Source: Codonopsis lanceolata (lineage: Eukaryota; Streptophyta; Magnoliopsida; Asterales; Campanulaceae). From it: a DNA stretch of 64,000 nucleotides. The notes under the pieces are model-generated. The model searched no databases. It saw nothing but the letters and a program-made list of their open reading frames with translations, and was not told the origin of the DNA. The stretch spans positions 37,286,182 to 37,350,181 of the forward strand of contig CM028378.1 in assembly GCA_013146195.2 (NCBI GenBank), read 5' to 3'. This document shows, piece after piece, positions 11,846 to 24,066 of this stretch. Position 1 is the first letter of the stretch. Every line of letters begins with the position of its first letter. The translations under genes were made by a program, and so were the position numbers.

Positions 11846-14800
11846 AAAAATTGTGGATCAATATATTATGGAAATTTTTCAAACTATTTACACGCTAATA
11901 TTTTTTTGAAGTTGAAAAGATGCACTTTATACATTGCGACGCAAGATTGTGTGCATCGCGATACATAAAATGTCTTTTTCCAATTTCGAGAAAATATCAA
12001 ATTATAAAATGGTTGAAAATTGTCTTGTGGATTAACCCAAATTTATACCTACTATTAGTTAGGTTCAATCATGCGCAAACTAAAAAAAAAAAAACCTAAC
12101 TAAATGGCCCAAAAAGAAAACCTAACTAAAAGGCCCAAAAAGAAAACCTAACCAGATCAAATATCGCATTCTCTCACTATCTACCATAATTCCCTCCTCA
12201 CATAAACAAACAACATTTCATTCTCTAACCTAATTCATAATCATAGCCGTCTAACCCTATCCCATTCTCAATGCCTAATTGCCTATTCATTTCATCTAAT
12301 CATTATTTTCTAAATTTTATCCCTTAAAAAAACCCAACGCTCAATTCAAACTATTTAGATTTGTTGCATTTCCTTTATCATATATGGTTTTTTTTAAAAA
12401 AAATTCTAGTTAATTGTAGTATTCAGCTTTGCATTTCGAGTTTCAAAAATCCGATTTTTGACTTTTTAATAAAAAATTAAATGGAAAAAAAATCTAAAAT
12501 ATGTATGAGATAAACTTCTTTAATTTTTTGATACACTTTAAAAAGTAGAGACACACATCTAAGATAATTTTTAAGCTCATGAGTATTTCAAGTCCGATTT
12601 AGAATTTACAGTATGATCAAGATCTGGGAATATCATATTATCTTATATTTACCCCTTTTTTCTATTTACCATTATATAATGTTATTTTCAATATTTAACA
12701 TTATATCCTAATTTCTTATATTTTAAGTGTAGAAAAAAATAACAGATCTCTAACACTTATGTCCGTATTTATCGATTTTTTTTTCTTCACATTTTATCAT
12801 GTAACAGTCAACAATAAAAAAATTATCGTCTCATATCTACATTTTCTTAAACATGTATTTGTTTCAAAAAATACTTCTCGTTCGGTAGATATAATTTATT
12901 TGTAATTTGGATCTGATGAGATTGTCTTGAAATATTTCCTTTGAATATATATTTATGGAAGATCGTTCACCGATCTACATTTTTAACATGTAAATTTAAC
13001 TTTTTTTTTCCTTATATTTGATGGCAAAAAAGGAAGAAGATATACATATATAATCTTTAAAGTATGTTTCACATATATGTCACCCCAATTATTTTTAACA
13101 TGTATATACATATATTCTATTGAATAAGTTACCCATAATATTTTGTTTTCAAATTTCAGCATTATACTTATAGATTTGCAAGTTTTTTTTTTTTTTTTAC
13201 CACAACCATTAGTCAGTGTTTAATCATATGCTCAGTAATCATATAAACTCTGAGCTTTTTATTTTGTAGAATATATTGAATAGAAAATACCTTGATGATT
13301 ATTCAATTTTGCAACAACCAAAATTGATAATTTTTATATACTAACAGTATATATTTTTTTAAAAATACTACAAATATTTGATATGAATTACTGGGGATAT
13401 GTGATTTACCTTTAAGTTTATTTTAAAATAATTACTACAATTTATTTAATATAAAAAATACTACAATTTAAGGGGTCTATCCGATTTAGCTTTAAGTTTA
13501 TTTAACTGCTGAAGTTGTTTGTTCATTTTAGTTCTAATTTTAAGATCCTAGATAAAGATTTAATTAGGCTTTATTTAAGATTGCTCAACAAACTCTAAAA
13601 CAATTTGATTGCAAGTTTACAAATTCGTTAAATAAGTTAAATTGTAATTGTTTTTTAAGAATATTTTATTCAATATTAATATTCTTGTTCATTATTCTAA
13701 CTTGAAAAAACTAAAATAGAGAAATTTATAGTTACAGTACATATTTAAAAATACAGTATATAATATATAGTACTACAATTTAGCACACACACATATATTG
13801 TGTCTTTAATTTTAATTTCTAATTACATTATGTTAATATGCAGTTATATGATTGATCTGCTTGTAAGTAACCGTCTAGTTGATTATCATAATTTAAATGC
13901 TATGTATTTAATTTGTTTTTAAGAAATGTAAGCAACAATATGATCGATCTGCTTGTAAGCATACATAATACTTTAAGAAACTCACTTATATAACTGTTGT
14001 CACTTTATAGTAGTGTTACAACGTGATCCTTTGAAAAAAAAAAGATTGAATACAGGCATTAAAGGTTGCAAACATACAAGGATATCGTGAACTATTAATT
14101 TCACACTGCTAACCCCAACTTCAAGAGTAATACTGGCCTTACAACCAGTGTTACAACTTGCCTAGAGAATGTATATATGACTTTTCAACTTTACCTTTTA
14201 ATATGTCAGTTGTAACACTAGTGGTAATGATATCATTACTCCAACTTCAATGCCCATTTTACCTTGGTTGGGCTAATATCATTTATCAAACTGAGACATG
14301 CAACTATTTTGCAAATATTTCTTCAATGTTTAGCAAACGAATTGTAACAGATCTATATTGGTTTCATCGTTGTAACTTGTAAACTGACTCTAAATTGAAT
14401 AGCCAAAGAACTGTTGAACTCCCCAAGGCGTCCAAATACAACTTTCATAAATTATCCTTCCACAATAATTCATGTAATTGTTTTTACAATATTTGTATTC
14501 ATTTCTCACTCATATTGCAGACTGATATAAATTCATTAATTAAAGTAAATAATTATCTGTTGGTTCATTGCAATTACAGTGTAGTTAAAATAATTTAGAA
14601 TTATTTTATAATACTGAATGAATGTAAATGGTTGTCAATAACTCAAAAAAAGGAAGAATGCAAAGAGTTTTTGGGTTTATTCATCCAATCAATTTTAATA
14701 ATAAATTTGTTTCATTTCCCACGTAATAATAGTACATATTCATAATAGAAGTGTTTCTAAATTTAGAAAGTTACTTTTGGGGGAAATTTTCCATAATTTG

Positions 14801-15855
14801 CTCCTATCTTATATATATAATTCGACCATTTAAACATGAACTTTTTGAGGAGAACGAAGGTTGGATAATACAACTAACTTGTATAGCTGTATGCTCTCTT
14901 TTTTAATGTTACAGGTAGCATGTTGTCTAAATTCATTAGTATGCCATTTGTATGCGTTATTTTCTGATTTTTTTAGTTAACTTCTTTTCATTTTTTTGTG
15001 TAAAACTTTTAATATTGTTTTCTAAATAAAATCATCTTTTTCAATATCTTCAATGACATATCTTTAATTTGAAAATCTTTCTATTTTAAGTTAACTTTTT
15101 TTAATATTGTTTTCGATGCACGCACTACATTTCATTTCCAAGTCGATGTATTGAAATTCCAATTTCTACATCGGGAATCTAGTTTGTGCATCTCAGTTCA
15201 AATTGTGGCATTGTGCATAGGAATTTACTTTTGTACTCTAATTCGAAATTGATGCATCGTAATTCTAATAGTTGCATTACAAATCCAAATCGATGTACAA
15301 TTTGGATTTAAAATCTAATTCCAATAATTGAATTGCAATTCCAAATTTGTGTAACATAACGAGGCATCGTTGTTCCAATCGATGCATCACGATTCCAAAT
15401 CCGTGAATCGCGTCGCACCATCAAGTTCACCCAATATTTTTTGTTTCCCACATTAATTTTTTGCATTTTCCAAGTTCACTCGAGGAACTTCCAAACCAAG
15501 CACACCTCTCCCAAATTATCTCTCACACAATTTTTTTTCTATATTTGGTTATTTCTTTTTCATTAATAGTTTCAAAAACACAAAAAAAAAAAAAAAAAAT
15601 CATAAACCATAAAGGAACCTCAAATCCAAATATTGTTCTTGCGGAGTATATTGTGGCAAATCAACAACTTTTTCACATTTGTAAAGAGAACAAGGTTATT
15701 ACCATGTCACAGTTAATCATTCCATTCAATATTTTTTTCACTGTAGAGTAAGTAATTTGGGATTCCACAATGGCGACGTGGTATGGGCTAATCACACCCC
15801 AAACTCCACATCATTGGGTGAAATGCTAATATAGCCCATAAGCAGGTCTCATTAC
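11846..15855. other. AT-rich non-coding DNA with degenerate short tandem repeats
   Basis: No gene is recognised. At about 12094-12160 a 29-30-bp unit ('cctaactaaaaggcccaaaa') repeats about 2.5 times. At about 15120-15410 a motif of the type 'gatgcatcg..attccaaat' recurs irregularly and resembles the 22-bp-period array at 22755. The last 100 bp before 15856 form the left flank of the LTR element. Confidence 0.4.
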
Positions 15856-16379
15856 TGTAGACACCCCAATTTCGTATCCCTGGTATGTGACTCTGACATA
15901 TGATATCAAGAACTATTCAAACTTAACAAATGTCAAGTTACAGGAGTTAAAAATGCGAAAGGCAAAGCAGGATGCGCAAAACAGTGAATTGCTAGGGGTA
16001 AAAGTGTCAAAATCAAACTGAAATAGTGGCTCTGGCGCGACCAATAGGCTGCATGGGTGCCGCGCCAGAGGAGCTTGGGCGCCGCACCAGAAGGAGCATT
16101 ATGCCGCGCCAAAGGTGAACAGTGGCCTCTCTTAGTTAACGCATTGTGCACTCGGCGAAGCTTGGTGTACAATCGATCGAAGCGGCTGAAGAAATTGATT
16201 AATCCCGGATGACTCCCTCTCTCCAACTATAAATAAGAGGCCCCGGCTCCCTTCTCATTTGTTTAGAAAATCGGTAGAGAAAAATCGAGACGAAGCTCTG
16301 TCGCTCTGCGACACCGAATAGTTACGAGAGGTGTGAGATAGGTGAGTGAAGCCCACTAAAGTCTCCAAACCCCGTCCAA
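15856..16379 (+). repeat. Left LTR, truncated
   Basis: Matches 20513-21037 almost base for base, then diverges after 'cccgtccaa'. It contains the plus-strand TATA box at 16228-16235. A minus-strand ORF of 97 codons in both LTR copies is a passenger frame and not a gene. Confidence 0.8.
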
Positions 16380-18860
16380 AAAGTATTTATCTATATTCAA
16401 GCCTGATAAAATTCTTGCTTTTCCTATATTAGCCTGTCGAGTCTCCTTCTTGATCTCTGAGCATCATATATCGCCGAAATATCTGTAAAAAGAAAAAATA
16501 AAAAAAATGAAGATGACGAGTCAACTCACGAAAAAACATGATAAATCTACACGAGTTGATGATGAACCATCAAAAAGATATGGACCCGAAAACTTTTAAG
16601 AACACATGAAATTCAGAGCAGACAAGTCGTCTTGACCAGAATCACCTTCGACCCATTGCGGCCGAGCTATTAAACGGTACACTAGGGGCTTCCAACCATA
16701 CACCCAACCTCTTCAAAATACTTGAACAAATCCACCACTATATACCAAAGCCTAACCATCTCTAAAAACCCAGCTTCTCAAAACTGGGGTTGCTCCACCC
16801 TTATATATATCCACCAAGAGTGACAATCTTCTTTTATCCCTAGAGAGAGAGGACGAGTATCTCTTCAAGCACTCTCCCAAATTGCTCCGAGAGGTCAAAA
16901 AAAAAAAGAGAGAAGAAATTTCCCTCTCGCAACAAAAAAAAAAAAAAAAGAGAGAAAAGGGAAGAAAAAAAAAGAAAGAAAAAAAAGAGAGAGAGAAGCC
17001 TCTCTTGAGTAATTTCTTCAAAATATTTCTCTCGCAACCAAAAGAAAAACATCAATCACTCATGGACAACCCCACGATCCGCAACCAAAGCCTAAAGCCG
17101 ACCTCCCGACCATACCTACAATCAGGTCTAGAGACCAAATTCTCATCCAAACCCATAGCCTAAAAGGCCACCCAATAATCGCCCTGCGATCACCTTTCCT
17201 AAAATAACCAAACCCATGGCCCAAAATACCTTTAAGCAAGAGGCCGATCAGATCCTCAATCCTAAAGCTGAACCATCCTAAATGCTTGAACACTATACCC
17301 TAACCTAGTCACCACCTATAGCTCTGTTTCAATCGGATGCAACGTTATCTGGGTCCAGGACATAACTCCTTGCTAAAGACACATAAAATTATCAAAAGAT
17401 AAATGTTAAGTAGGGTCCATAAAACCTGTGATACTCGGCGATAAATTCTGGATCATGACTCTTCTTTTTGTCCATTAGAGTCATCCACTTCCTGTGAGCA
17501 TGCTCATTCCTGTCTCCCACAAAAGTCTCTCTCGATTGAGTCTCTCTGGGGCTGTCTCCAGTTAATCTCTTCAGAAACTTGCCCATCTCATCTTACAAAA
17601 TTTGGTTGATTAAATTCATCATGGGGCTTCTCTCGCCAAACTCATTGGATACACAAAGGCTCATCATCTCCAGAGGCAGCTGTCATTTCCATCTCCGCTT
17701 GAAGAAACGAAAAAGCTACAAAACCATGATCCTTCAAGAATAAGCGGCTCATCCTCGCATGCATCGAAAGACTGGCTCCCTACAAGGTAAACAACTCGCT
17801 AGGTTGAAAACCCGAAAGGGCGGCCTAGGCAAAAGTTAGAGCACAAACAAACAAAAAAATAAAAATAAAATAATGGTTCCTCCGAGGCATTGATTAGTAG
17901 GGCGCACTAGTCCCGGTTGAATTCCTTTGTTTTGAATAATGCACTAGTCAAAAGGCTGAAAACTGACCCAACACATCATTCGTCCCCATTTCAAATATCA
18001 CCATCAACTCCTATACACACAACCCTCCAAAGCCGACTAAAAGTCACATCTCAAGCTCTCATTTTGCATTTCCATCACTTTGCCTTACCCTGTCTTAACA
18101 TGTTTAAGAAACAGATGGTACACATACACACGCAAAATTTTTTTAAAAAAAAAAAAAAAGAAAGGGAAAATTTCATTCACATGCTTGCATCATTTGCATG
18201 CATCTTTCTATTGCATCTTATCAGGTCTTTCGCCGCATCGGCATATGAATGTTCTGCTAGCATCTCGCCAAGGATCACCTCCCAAAGATCATCCACAGCA
18301 TCATCAAAAGTCACAAAAAGTGAAGTCCATATCCCCAGCAGATCAGTTGGCAAATAGGGCAGAAAAGCCAGAAAATCGGCAACAGAGCAAAAGAAGAAAT
18401 TTCTAGCCAAGGCCGGAAATAGCAGCAAAAAAAAAAAAGAATTTTCCAGCTGAAGCCGGAAAATGTAACAGCAAGGAAGGAAATTTCCAGCTAAGGCCGA
18501 AAATTGCGGCAGCAAAAGAAAAAAAAATTCCAACAAAAGTTGGAACCGCGGTAAAAGAAAAATACTCAGCGGGTGCAGCAAGAGCAGCAAAAGAGCAGCA
18601 CAAAGCAGCAAGAGCAGCAAAGCAACAGCAGCGGCAGAAGTTGCAAATTCCAAGCCAAGGTAAGAAAAGGTAAGTATCTTACCCCTTTTCTGTGCATCAA
18701 TAGCTGCGTTGGAAAACTTTCCTTTAAGGGGCATATAACCCCGGATCAGAGGGAAATGTCTTGTCCTCCGACGAAGGCAGCGTTCCTAAGGAGACATTTC
18801 ATGCATCACAACACTTGATAGACTACCTTTACAGCACATACATCGCGACTTACCGTCTTT
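16380..18860. other. Interior of the LTR element, non-coding
   Basis: Purine-rich and A-rich tracts, for example at 16900-17000 and 18130-18160, with 'agcagcaaaagagc' triplet-like runs near 18570-18640. No recognisable retrotransposon protein. ORFs on both strands are low-complexity. Confidence 0.45.
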
Positions 18861-18865
18861 TAGTA

Positions 18866-19500
18866 ATGCGATGGATATCACATTCAGCGTTGCGATGCAA
18901 TGGATATTGTATCCGTCTTTCCATATCAATGTGATGGATATCGCATTCAGCGTTGCGATGCAATGGATATTGCATCCGTCTTTCCATGTCAATGCGATGG
19001 ATATCGTATTCAGCGTTGCGATGCAATGGATATTGCATCCGTCCTTCCGTGTCAATGCGATGGATATCGCATTCAGCATTGCGATGCAATGGATATTGCA
19101 TCCGTTTTCCGTGTTAATGCAATGGATATTGCATTAAGTTTTGTGTCGACGCAATGGATATTGTGTTTAGTGTCGTGATGTAATGGATATTGCATCTGCT
19201 TTCCATGTTAATGCAATGGATATTGCATTAAGTTTTGTGTCGACGCAATGGATATTGCGTTTTGTGTTGCGATGCAATGGATATTGCATCCATTTTATGT
19301 GTTAATGCAATGGATATTGCATTAAGTTTTGTGTCGACGCGATGAATATTGTGTTTTGTGTTCTGATGCAATGGATATTGCATCTGTTTTCTGCAATGGA
19401 CATTGCATTCATTTTTGTGTCAACGCAATGGATATTGCATTTAGTGTTACGATGCAATGTGTTTTGCATTTTGATATGCGCTATTTTCACTAGGTTGTAA
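18866..19500. repeat. Palindromic tandem array inside the LTR element
   Basis: About twenty monomers of about 31 bp, each centred on ATGCAAT-GGAT-ATTGCAT, where the two 7-bp arms are reverse complements around a GGAT loop. In the first half the monomers alternate as a 63-bp dimer (atatCgcatt type and atatTgcatcc type; for example 18991 to 19054). From about 19114 the period becomes 94 bp, a trimer, with starts near 19114, 19208 and 19302. Frames stay open through it on both strands only because of periodicity. No function is known to me. Confidence 0.85.
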
Positions 19501-20512
19501 TGGATATTAATTATGACTATGTTTCCGCATAACACTTGTCTGCATTACAACACTTGATCCCCAGCAAAGGTGAACTACGGTTGATCTGATTCCTTGGATA
19601 AGGATACGTAGGCAGCCTATTTCGGTAGACACGACCATCACTACAAAAAAAAAACAAAAACAAAAAACACAAAAAAAATGAATATTTCAAAAAGAAAAAA
19701 AGAAAAAAAAAGATGAATATTTCAAAAACACAAAAAAAGGAAGAATATTTCAAAAAACACACAAAAAGAAGAAGAAGGAATATTTGAAAAGAAAAAAAAA
19801 CAGAGAGAGCGAGAAAAAAGGAAAGGAAAAAGAATGATTTTACTTCACAATTTTCGAATATACTTGAAGAAAGTTTTCTTTATCGTGCTCGACGACGGAT
19901 TTTTATCGGTTGAGTGCAGTTTTCTGGAAATTTGAAAGTTTTCTGGTTATGTTTGGAAACAAGATATTGACCAGCCAGACACAATTTTGAAAATTCTTCT
20001 TAACATGTTTCGATGACAAGGTATTGACCGGTTGAAATGTGGTTCCCGAAAAACATTCAAATCTTCATACCGTATTTGACGACCGTTCTCGATTGTTGAA
20101 TACGACTTTTTCGAAAAACACAAAAATCTTTTTCCTGTTGTGTTCTTGATCGGGTTTTGGCCCGAAGAACATGACATTCTCATTTGGTTGTAGTTTAGGT
20201 TTTTGGCCTGAACTACGTTTGGTCTGATTTCCTTTAATAAGGAATACGTAGGCAGCCTACATTAGTAGGTCCGACCATTAGAGCACTTTAAATTCATATC
20301 TGCTTAAAAACTACGATAACCTTTTATAATTGACTAAAAATGTCTAGGTTATGGAGCTTGGAAAGCATGATAAACTGTGCATTATAACTGCTACCAATTG
20401 CATTTCTCTCCCGTTTTAAAATGAACGAAATTGAAGAGTCTATTGTTTGTCAACAATGTTCGTCTACTCAGTAAGCCTTGGGTTAACCGTAGACTCCATC
20501 GTTGAGAGGCTC
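19501..20512. other. 3' interior of the LTR element, non-coding
   Basis: Two related direct blocks of about 70 bp end in 'gatacgtaggcagcctat' (about 19606) and 'aatacgtaggcagcctac' (about 20247). An A-rich tract with repeated 'aatatttcaaaaa' lies at 19640-19800. No coding potential is recognised. Confidence 0.5.
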
Positions 20513-21856
20513 TGTAGACACCCCCAATTTCATATCCCTGGTATGTGACTCTGACATATGATATCAAGAACTGTTCAAACTTAACAAATGTCAAGTTACA
20601 GGAGTTAAAAATGCGAAAGGCAAAGCAGGATGCGCAAAACAGTGAATTGCGAGAGGTAAAAATGTCAAAATCAAACTGGAATAGTCGCTCTGGCGCGGCC
20701 AATAGGCTGCATGGGTGCTGCGCCAGAGGAGCTTGGGTGCCGCACCAGAAGGAGCATTATGCCGCGCCAAAGGTGAACAGTGGCCTCTCTCAGTTAACGC
20801 ATTGTGCACTCGGCGAAGCTTGGTGTACAATCGATCGAAGCGGCTGAAGAAATTGATTAATCCCGGATGACTCCCTCTCTCCAACTATAAATAAGAGGCC
20901 TCGGCTCCCTTCTCATTTGTTTAGAAAATTGGTAGAGAAAAACCGAGACGAAGCTCTGTCGCTCTGCGATGCCGAATAGTTACGAGAGATGTGAGATAGG
21001 TGAGTGAAGCTCACTAAAGTCTCCAAACCCCGTCCAAGCTCTGTCAAGATAAATATACACCGGTTATAAATGATCCCTAGCCTAATTGTTAGGTATGCAC
21101 CTCACTTCCCCGGCCCAAAAATCCCAAAGTAAGTCGTTACTCTGTCCGAGTAATGAGCTGAAAAACCAAAAAACTAAGCCGTTATTCCGCCCAACCAAAA
21201 AGGCCGAAACCTACCAAAATAAGCGGGCATTCTGCCCAAGTAGACAAGCCAAAAGTCACCAAAATAAACAGTCACTCTGCCCAAATCAAAACAACAACCA
21301 CACAACAAACACCAAAAAAGACTCCCTCTCCCTGAAGGACAGAGCGAGCACACTACCGCTCTAAAAGGTAAAGCCTTTAAGGACGTTATTTTATTTATTT
21401 ATTTACTTTTCCAGTCATTTATTATTTAAAGTTGTTATTTAAATCCGGCACAATGTAGTCAATATAAGCTGTTGTGCTGCCCAGATTAGAATAGGGAATA
21501 GTATGTAAAAAAGCCGTTATAATGGCAAAATATTCTTAAATACATTTGTAATAATTGTAAGGAAATGGCTGCAATTCCGTAAATAATGTAGTCACGGATG
21601 TATTTGTTTTAATTTCCTGTCTTTTAATACTTTATTTATTTGCTAAATAAATATAACAATAAGCATACTTCAGCCAAAAATCACTTTTGAGACCGAAAGG
21701 GCGAGTTGGGTGCCTAGCACCTTCCCAACTCGTAACTTAGCCTCCGAACCCGTTTCTTTTTCTCTGGTTTATTTTTCTTTTTTTTGTTTTGCTTTATTTT
21801 GCCTTAAAATAAAGATGGTGACTCTAAAACTTTCAGATCCAGTGGGGCCTCGCAAC
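20513..21856 (+). repeat. Right LTR
   Basis: The first 525 bp equal the left LTR. The continuation contains a degenerate repeat of 'aagccgttattccgccc'-like blocks (21130-21290) and a 'gaccgaaagggcgagttggg' block near 21692, both often seen in long plant gypsy LTRs. The end at about 21856 (CA) is a guess, because a similar sequence is repeated just downstream. Confidence 0.6.
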
Positions 21857-22335
21857 ACTCTTTCTTTGCACTTTTCCGTTTTCCCCTAAAAAAAGGGAGA
21901 ATGAGAATGGAAGGGTGATGTATTCCCATATCCTGATATCCCCTAAAAAAGGGATAACTTAATGCGGGAAACCCAAAGCTCCCATAGTGATCTGAAACGG
22001 GCCATAAGACTATTATTAATAAAATCCATAGTGGGGGCGTTGCAATATCCTTTTTTGCACTTTTCCGTTTTTCCCTAAAAAAAGGAAAATGAGAATGAAA
22101 GGGTAATGCATTCCCATATCCTGGTATCCCCTAAAAAAGGGATAACTTGATGCGGGAAACCATAAGTTCTCATATTGGATAAAAAATCCACTAAAGACAA
22201 CCGAGACGCATTCAAACGCACTAACATAGACAACACTCCTCTCGCACTTTTGATTTCGTCTTCCCCTAAACAAGGGAGGGTGGAACGAGAGCAGTGGTGT
22301 CCCGCATCCGCACGTACGCGCACCCCTATCCAAAG
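21848..22335 (+). repeat. Tandem units of about 180 bp downstream of the LTR
   Basis: Unit 1 (about 21848-22028) and unit 2 (about 22029-22185) share 'tttgcacttttccgttt', 'cccatatcctg', 'cccctaaaaaagggataactt' and 'gatgcgggaaac' or close variants. A shorter third copy (about 22235-22335) keeps the 'cgcacttttgatttcgtcttcccct' part in altered form. They may belong to the LTR leader or be a local duplication. No gene is seen. Confidence 0.6.
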
Positions 22336-22754
22336 GTGCGCGGGGCGCACCCCGGGAACCTCACAATCACCTCGTCGACAAACTATTTTTTTTCCTTATT
22401 TAAGTCAGTTTAGGATTTTGTATTGTATCCTTATATGTAAGTCGTATATATCCAACAAGCCCAAAGTAAATTTTTTAAACCCAAATAGACAAACCGTTAT
22501 GGGTAAAATTATGGTCGGTCTCTTTTTCAAAGTTCGTAACCTCAAAAGTCTATATTTTTTTAAACCATAAAAGATTATTTTTCGAAATATTGTTCAGAAA
22601 TTGTCATCATCGCCTTCAACAGCTCCGGCTAACACATTGGATTTTGAAAATCACCATTGTTGCGAAGGCGGAGGAGGAGAAAGAAGAAGGCTTACGACAG
22701 ACGAGATGAAAGAAAAATGTGGATGACGTGGTTTGGTTCTTTATGATGTTATAT
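22336..22754. other. Non-coding spacer
   Basis: A GC-rich stretch to about 22370, then AT-rich. No gene or element boundary was recognised. Confidence 0.4.
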
Positions 22755-23790
22755 TACGGTGCAAAAATATCGTACTAATGTATCCTGTTACAAACATTGA
22801 TGTATCGTGGTTCAAACATTGATGTATCACGGTTTAAACATTGATGAATCGCGGTACAAAAATAGACTTGATCACGCAAAATTCGTGGTGACCTTGTCGT
22901 TTTGTCCATGTAGGAAGCAAAGGTGGCTACAGTCTCAGTTGGCCAGTCCCTACGTGGTTACCTGCACAAGACAAATAAACAACGCCGTTAAGAAGTCGGG
23001 GTATCCCGACTAGGACCGTCCGGTGTGAGAGTAAGGTTTCCGGTGGAATGAGTAATAAATGAACCGTAATATTGGTTGGTCCAATAAGAGGGTTTAATAA
23101 GTGTTAGGATATCTGAAAAATGACTTGTCCCTTTATTAATGAGGAATGTTCCTTATTTATACTTGATTTGCCTCGTGAGGTGGCGGCTTTTGATAGGGGA
23201 GCAGGTTGCGGCGGGCATTAAATGTGCTGCAGACTTTATCAGGAATGAGTGGGCTGGACGCTGTGAGAGAGTTGGTGATTGCGTGTGGCAGTTTCAGCGG
23301 GCCTTGGGAAGCTTCTTGTCAGGCCTGGTGATCATTGACTGTTTGCCGAGGCCGAGTGGCTTGAGTGCTGTGGATTTCTGTCTCTGAGGCCGAGGGGTTG
23401 GAGGGCTACGGATCTCTTTTGCTCTTTACCTTGGCTCAGTTGTTCTATGATGCTTGGCTTGGCGAGCTCGCATTGGATCGGCTGCCTTGCCGAGCCAGTT
23501 TTAACGGCTTTTATCTCGCATGGGTTCTGTAACTCTGCCAAGGTTGATTTCCAAGGTTTCATCCTTTCAAGACTAGATAATTAAACTGATGAGTCGCGGT
23601 GCAAAATTAATGCAATAAAATTGATGCAACGTGGTTCAATAATCAATGCACCCAATTAAACTAATGAATCGTGGTTCAAACATTGATGTATCGCGGTGCA
23701 AAAATAAACTAAACAATTAAACTAATGAATCGCGGTGCAAATATTAATGCAATAAAATTGATACACTGCGATTCATTTTCATAGCGTATC
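22755..23790. repeat. 22-bp-period array split by a solo LTR
   Basis: A degenerate unit 'attgatgtatcgyggttcaaac' (22 bp) repeats several times at 22755-22863 and again at about 23585-23785. Between them sits a 701-bp solo LTR. Unit divergence is moderate: gatgtatcg, gatgaatcg and gatgagtcg variants. Confidence 0.65.
22869..23569 (-). mobile_element. Solo LTR with 5-bp target-site duplication
   Basis: 701 bp, starting TGATCACG and ending CCTTTCA on the plus strand (TG..CA). It is flanked on both sides by 'agact' (22864-22868 and 23570-23574), the 5-bp duplication expected of an LTR retrotransposon. It shares 'ctccggtgtgagagt'-like and 'gttaggatatctg' blocks with the LTRs of the Tat element at 44571 and 55197, so it is probably a relative in the same orientation. 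No internal domain remains, so it arose by recombination between two LTRs. On the shared-block criterion the coding strand of the lost element would be minus. Confidence 0.85.
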
Positions 23791-24066
23791 TCATGCTCAT
23801 TAAGAGTATTGTAGTCTTTTTGCCCTAAAAAATGTTTTTTTTCGGTTTGAAAAAAAAAACACAGTATTAAAGCGAATAAAAACTTTGGAAAGTAGACCGG
23901 TCTCAGTTTTTGCAAAAGTTAACCTTCCTACTAACACTGTCATGATAAAAGCTTTCATTTGAATGTAAAACTTATTTTTCTTTTTATTGATAGTGTTATT
24001 ATTATTTCCCAAAAGTCTCTTTAAAAATTATTTTGAAATTAATATTGTTATATTCTTATAATTAAT
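23791..24066. other. AT-rich non-coding spacer
   Basis: Nothing recognised. The last eight bases are the left target-site duplication of the hAT element. Confidence 0.5.

Larger units (their letters stand above)
15856..21856 (+). mobile_element. Non-coding LTR element (LARD-like) or heavily decayed gypsy element
   Basis: Two nearly identical direct repeats, 15856-16379 (524 bp) and 20513-21037 (525 bp), both start with 'tgtagacacccc'. That is a common start of long plant gypsy LTRs. Both carry a TATA box on the plus strand (16228-16235 and 20886-20893). The right LTR seems to continue to about 21856, ending 'gcctcgcaaca'. The left one is cut after 524 bp. The interior shows no gag, reverse transcriptase or integrase. 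It does contain two copies of 'tacgtaggcagcct' (about 19608 and 20249), frequent near the 3' end of plant gypsy elements, and a GAAAACCCGAAAGGGCGG block near 17807. No matching target-site duplication was found, so the outer ends are provisional. Confidence 0.65.

Noticed and set aside
18850..19178. Open frames with peptide repeats on both strands through the palindromic array
   Set aside because: A period of 63 bp is a multiple of three, so frames stay open by chance on both strands. No start context or known domain.
18866..19500. CRISPR-like array because of regular palindromic repeats
   Set aside because: Plant nuclear context, no unique spacers, and the repeats run together as a satellite with higher-order structure.
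20591..20884. Minus-strand 97-codon ORF in both LTR copies (also 15933-16226)
   Set aside because: Present twice because the LTR is duplicated. The sequence has no known domain and runs against the LTR promoter.
15856..22400. Target-site duplication for the LARD-like element
   Set aside because: The five bases left of 15856 are 'attac'. I found no matching copy after any plausible right end, so the outer boundaries are left open.
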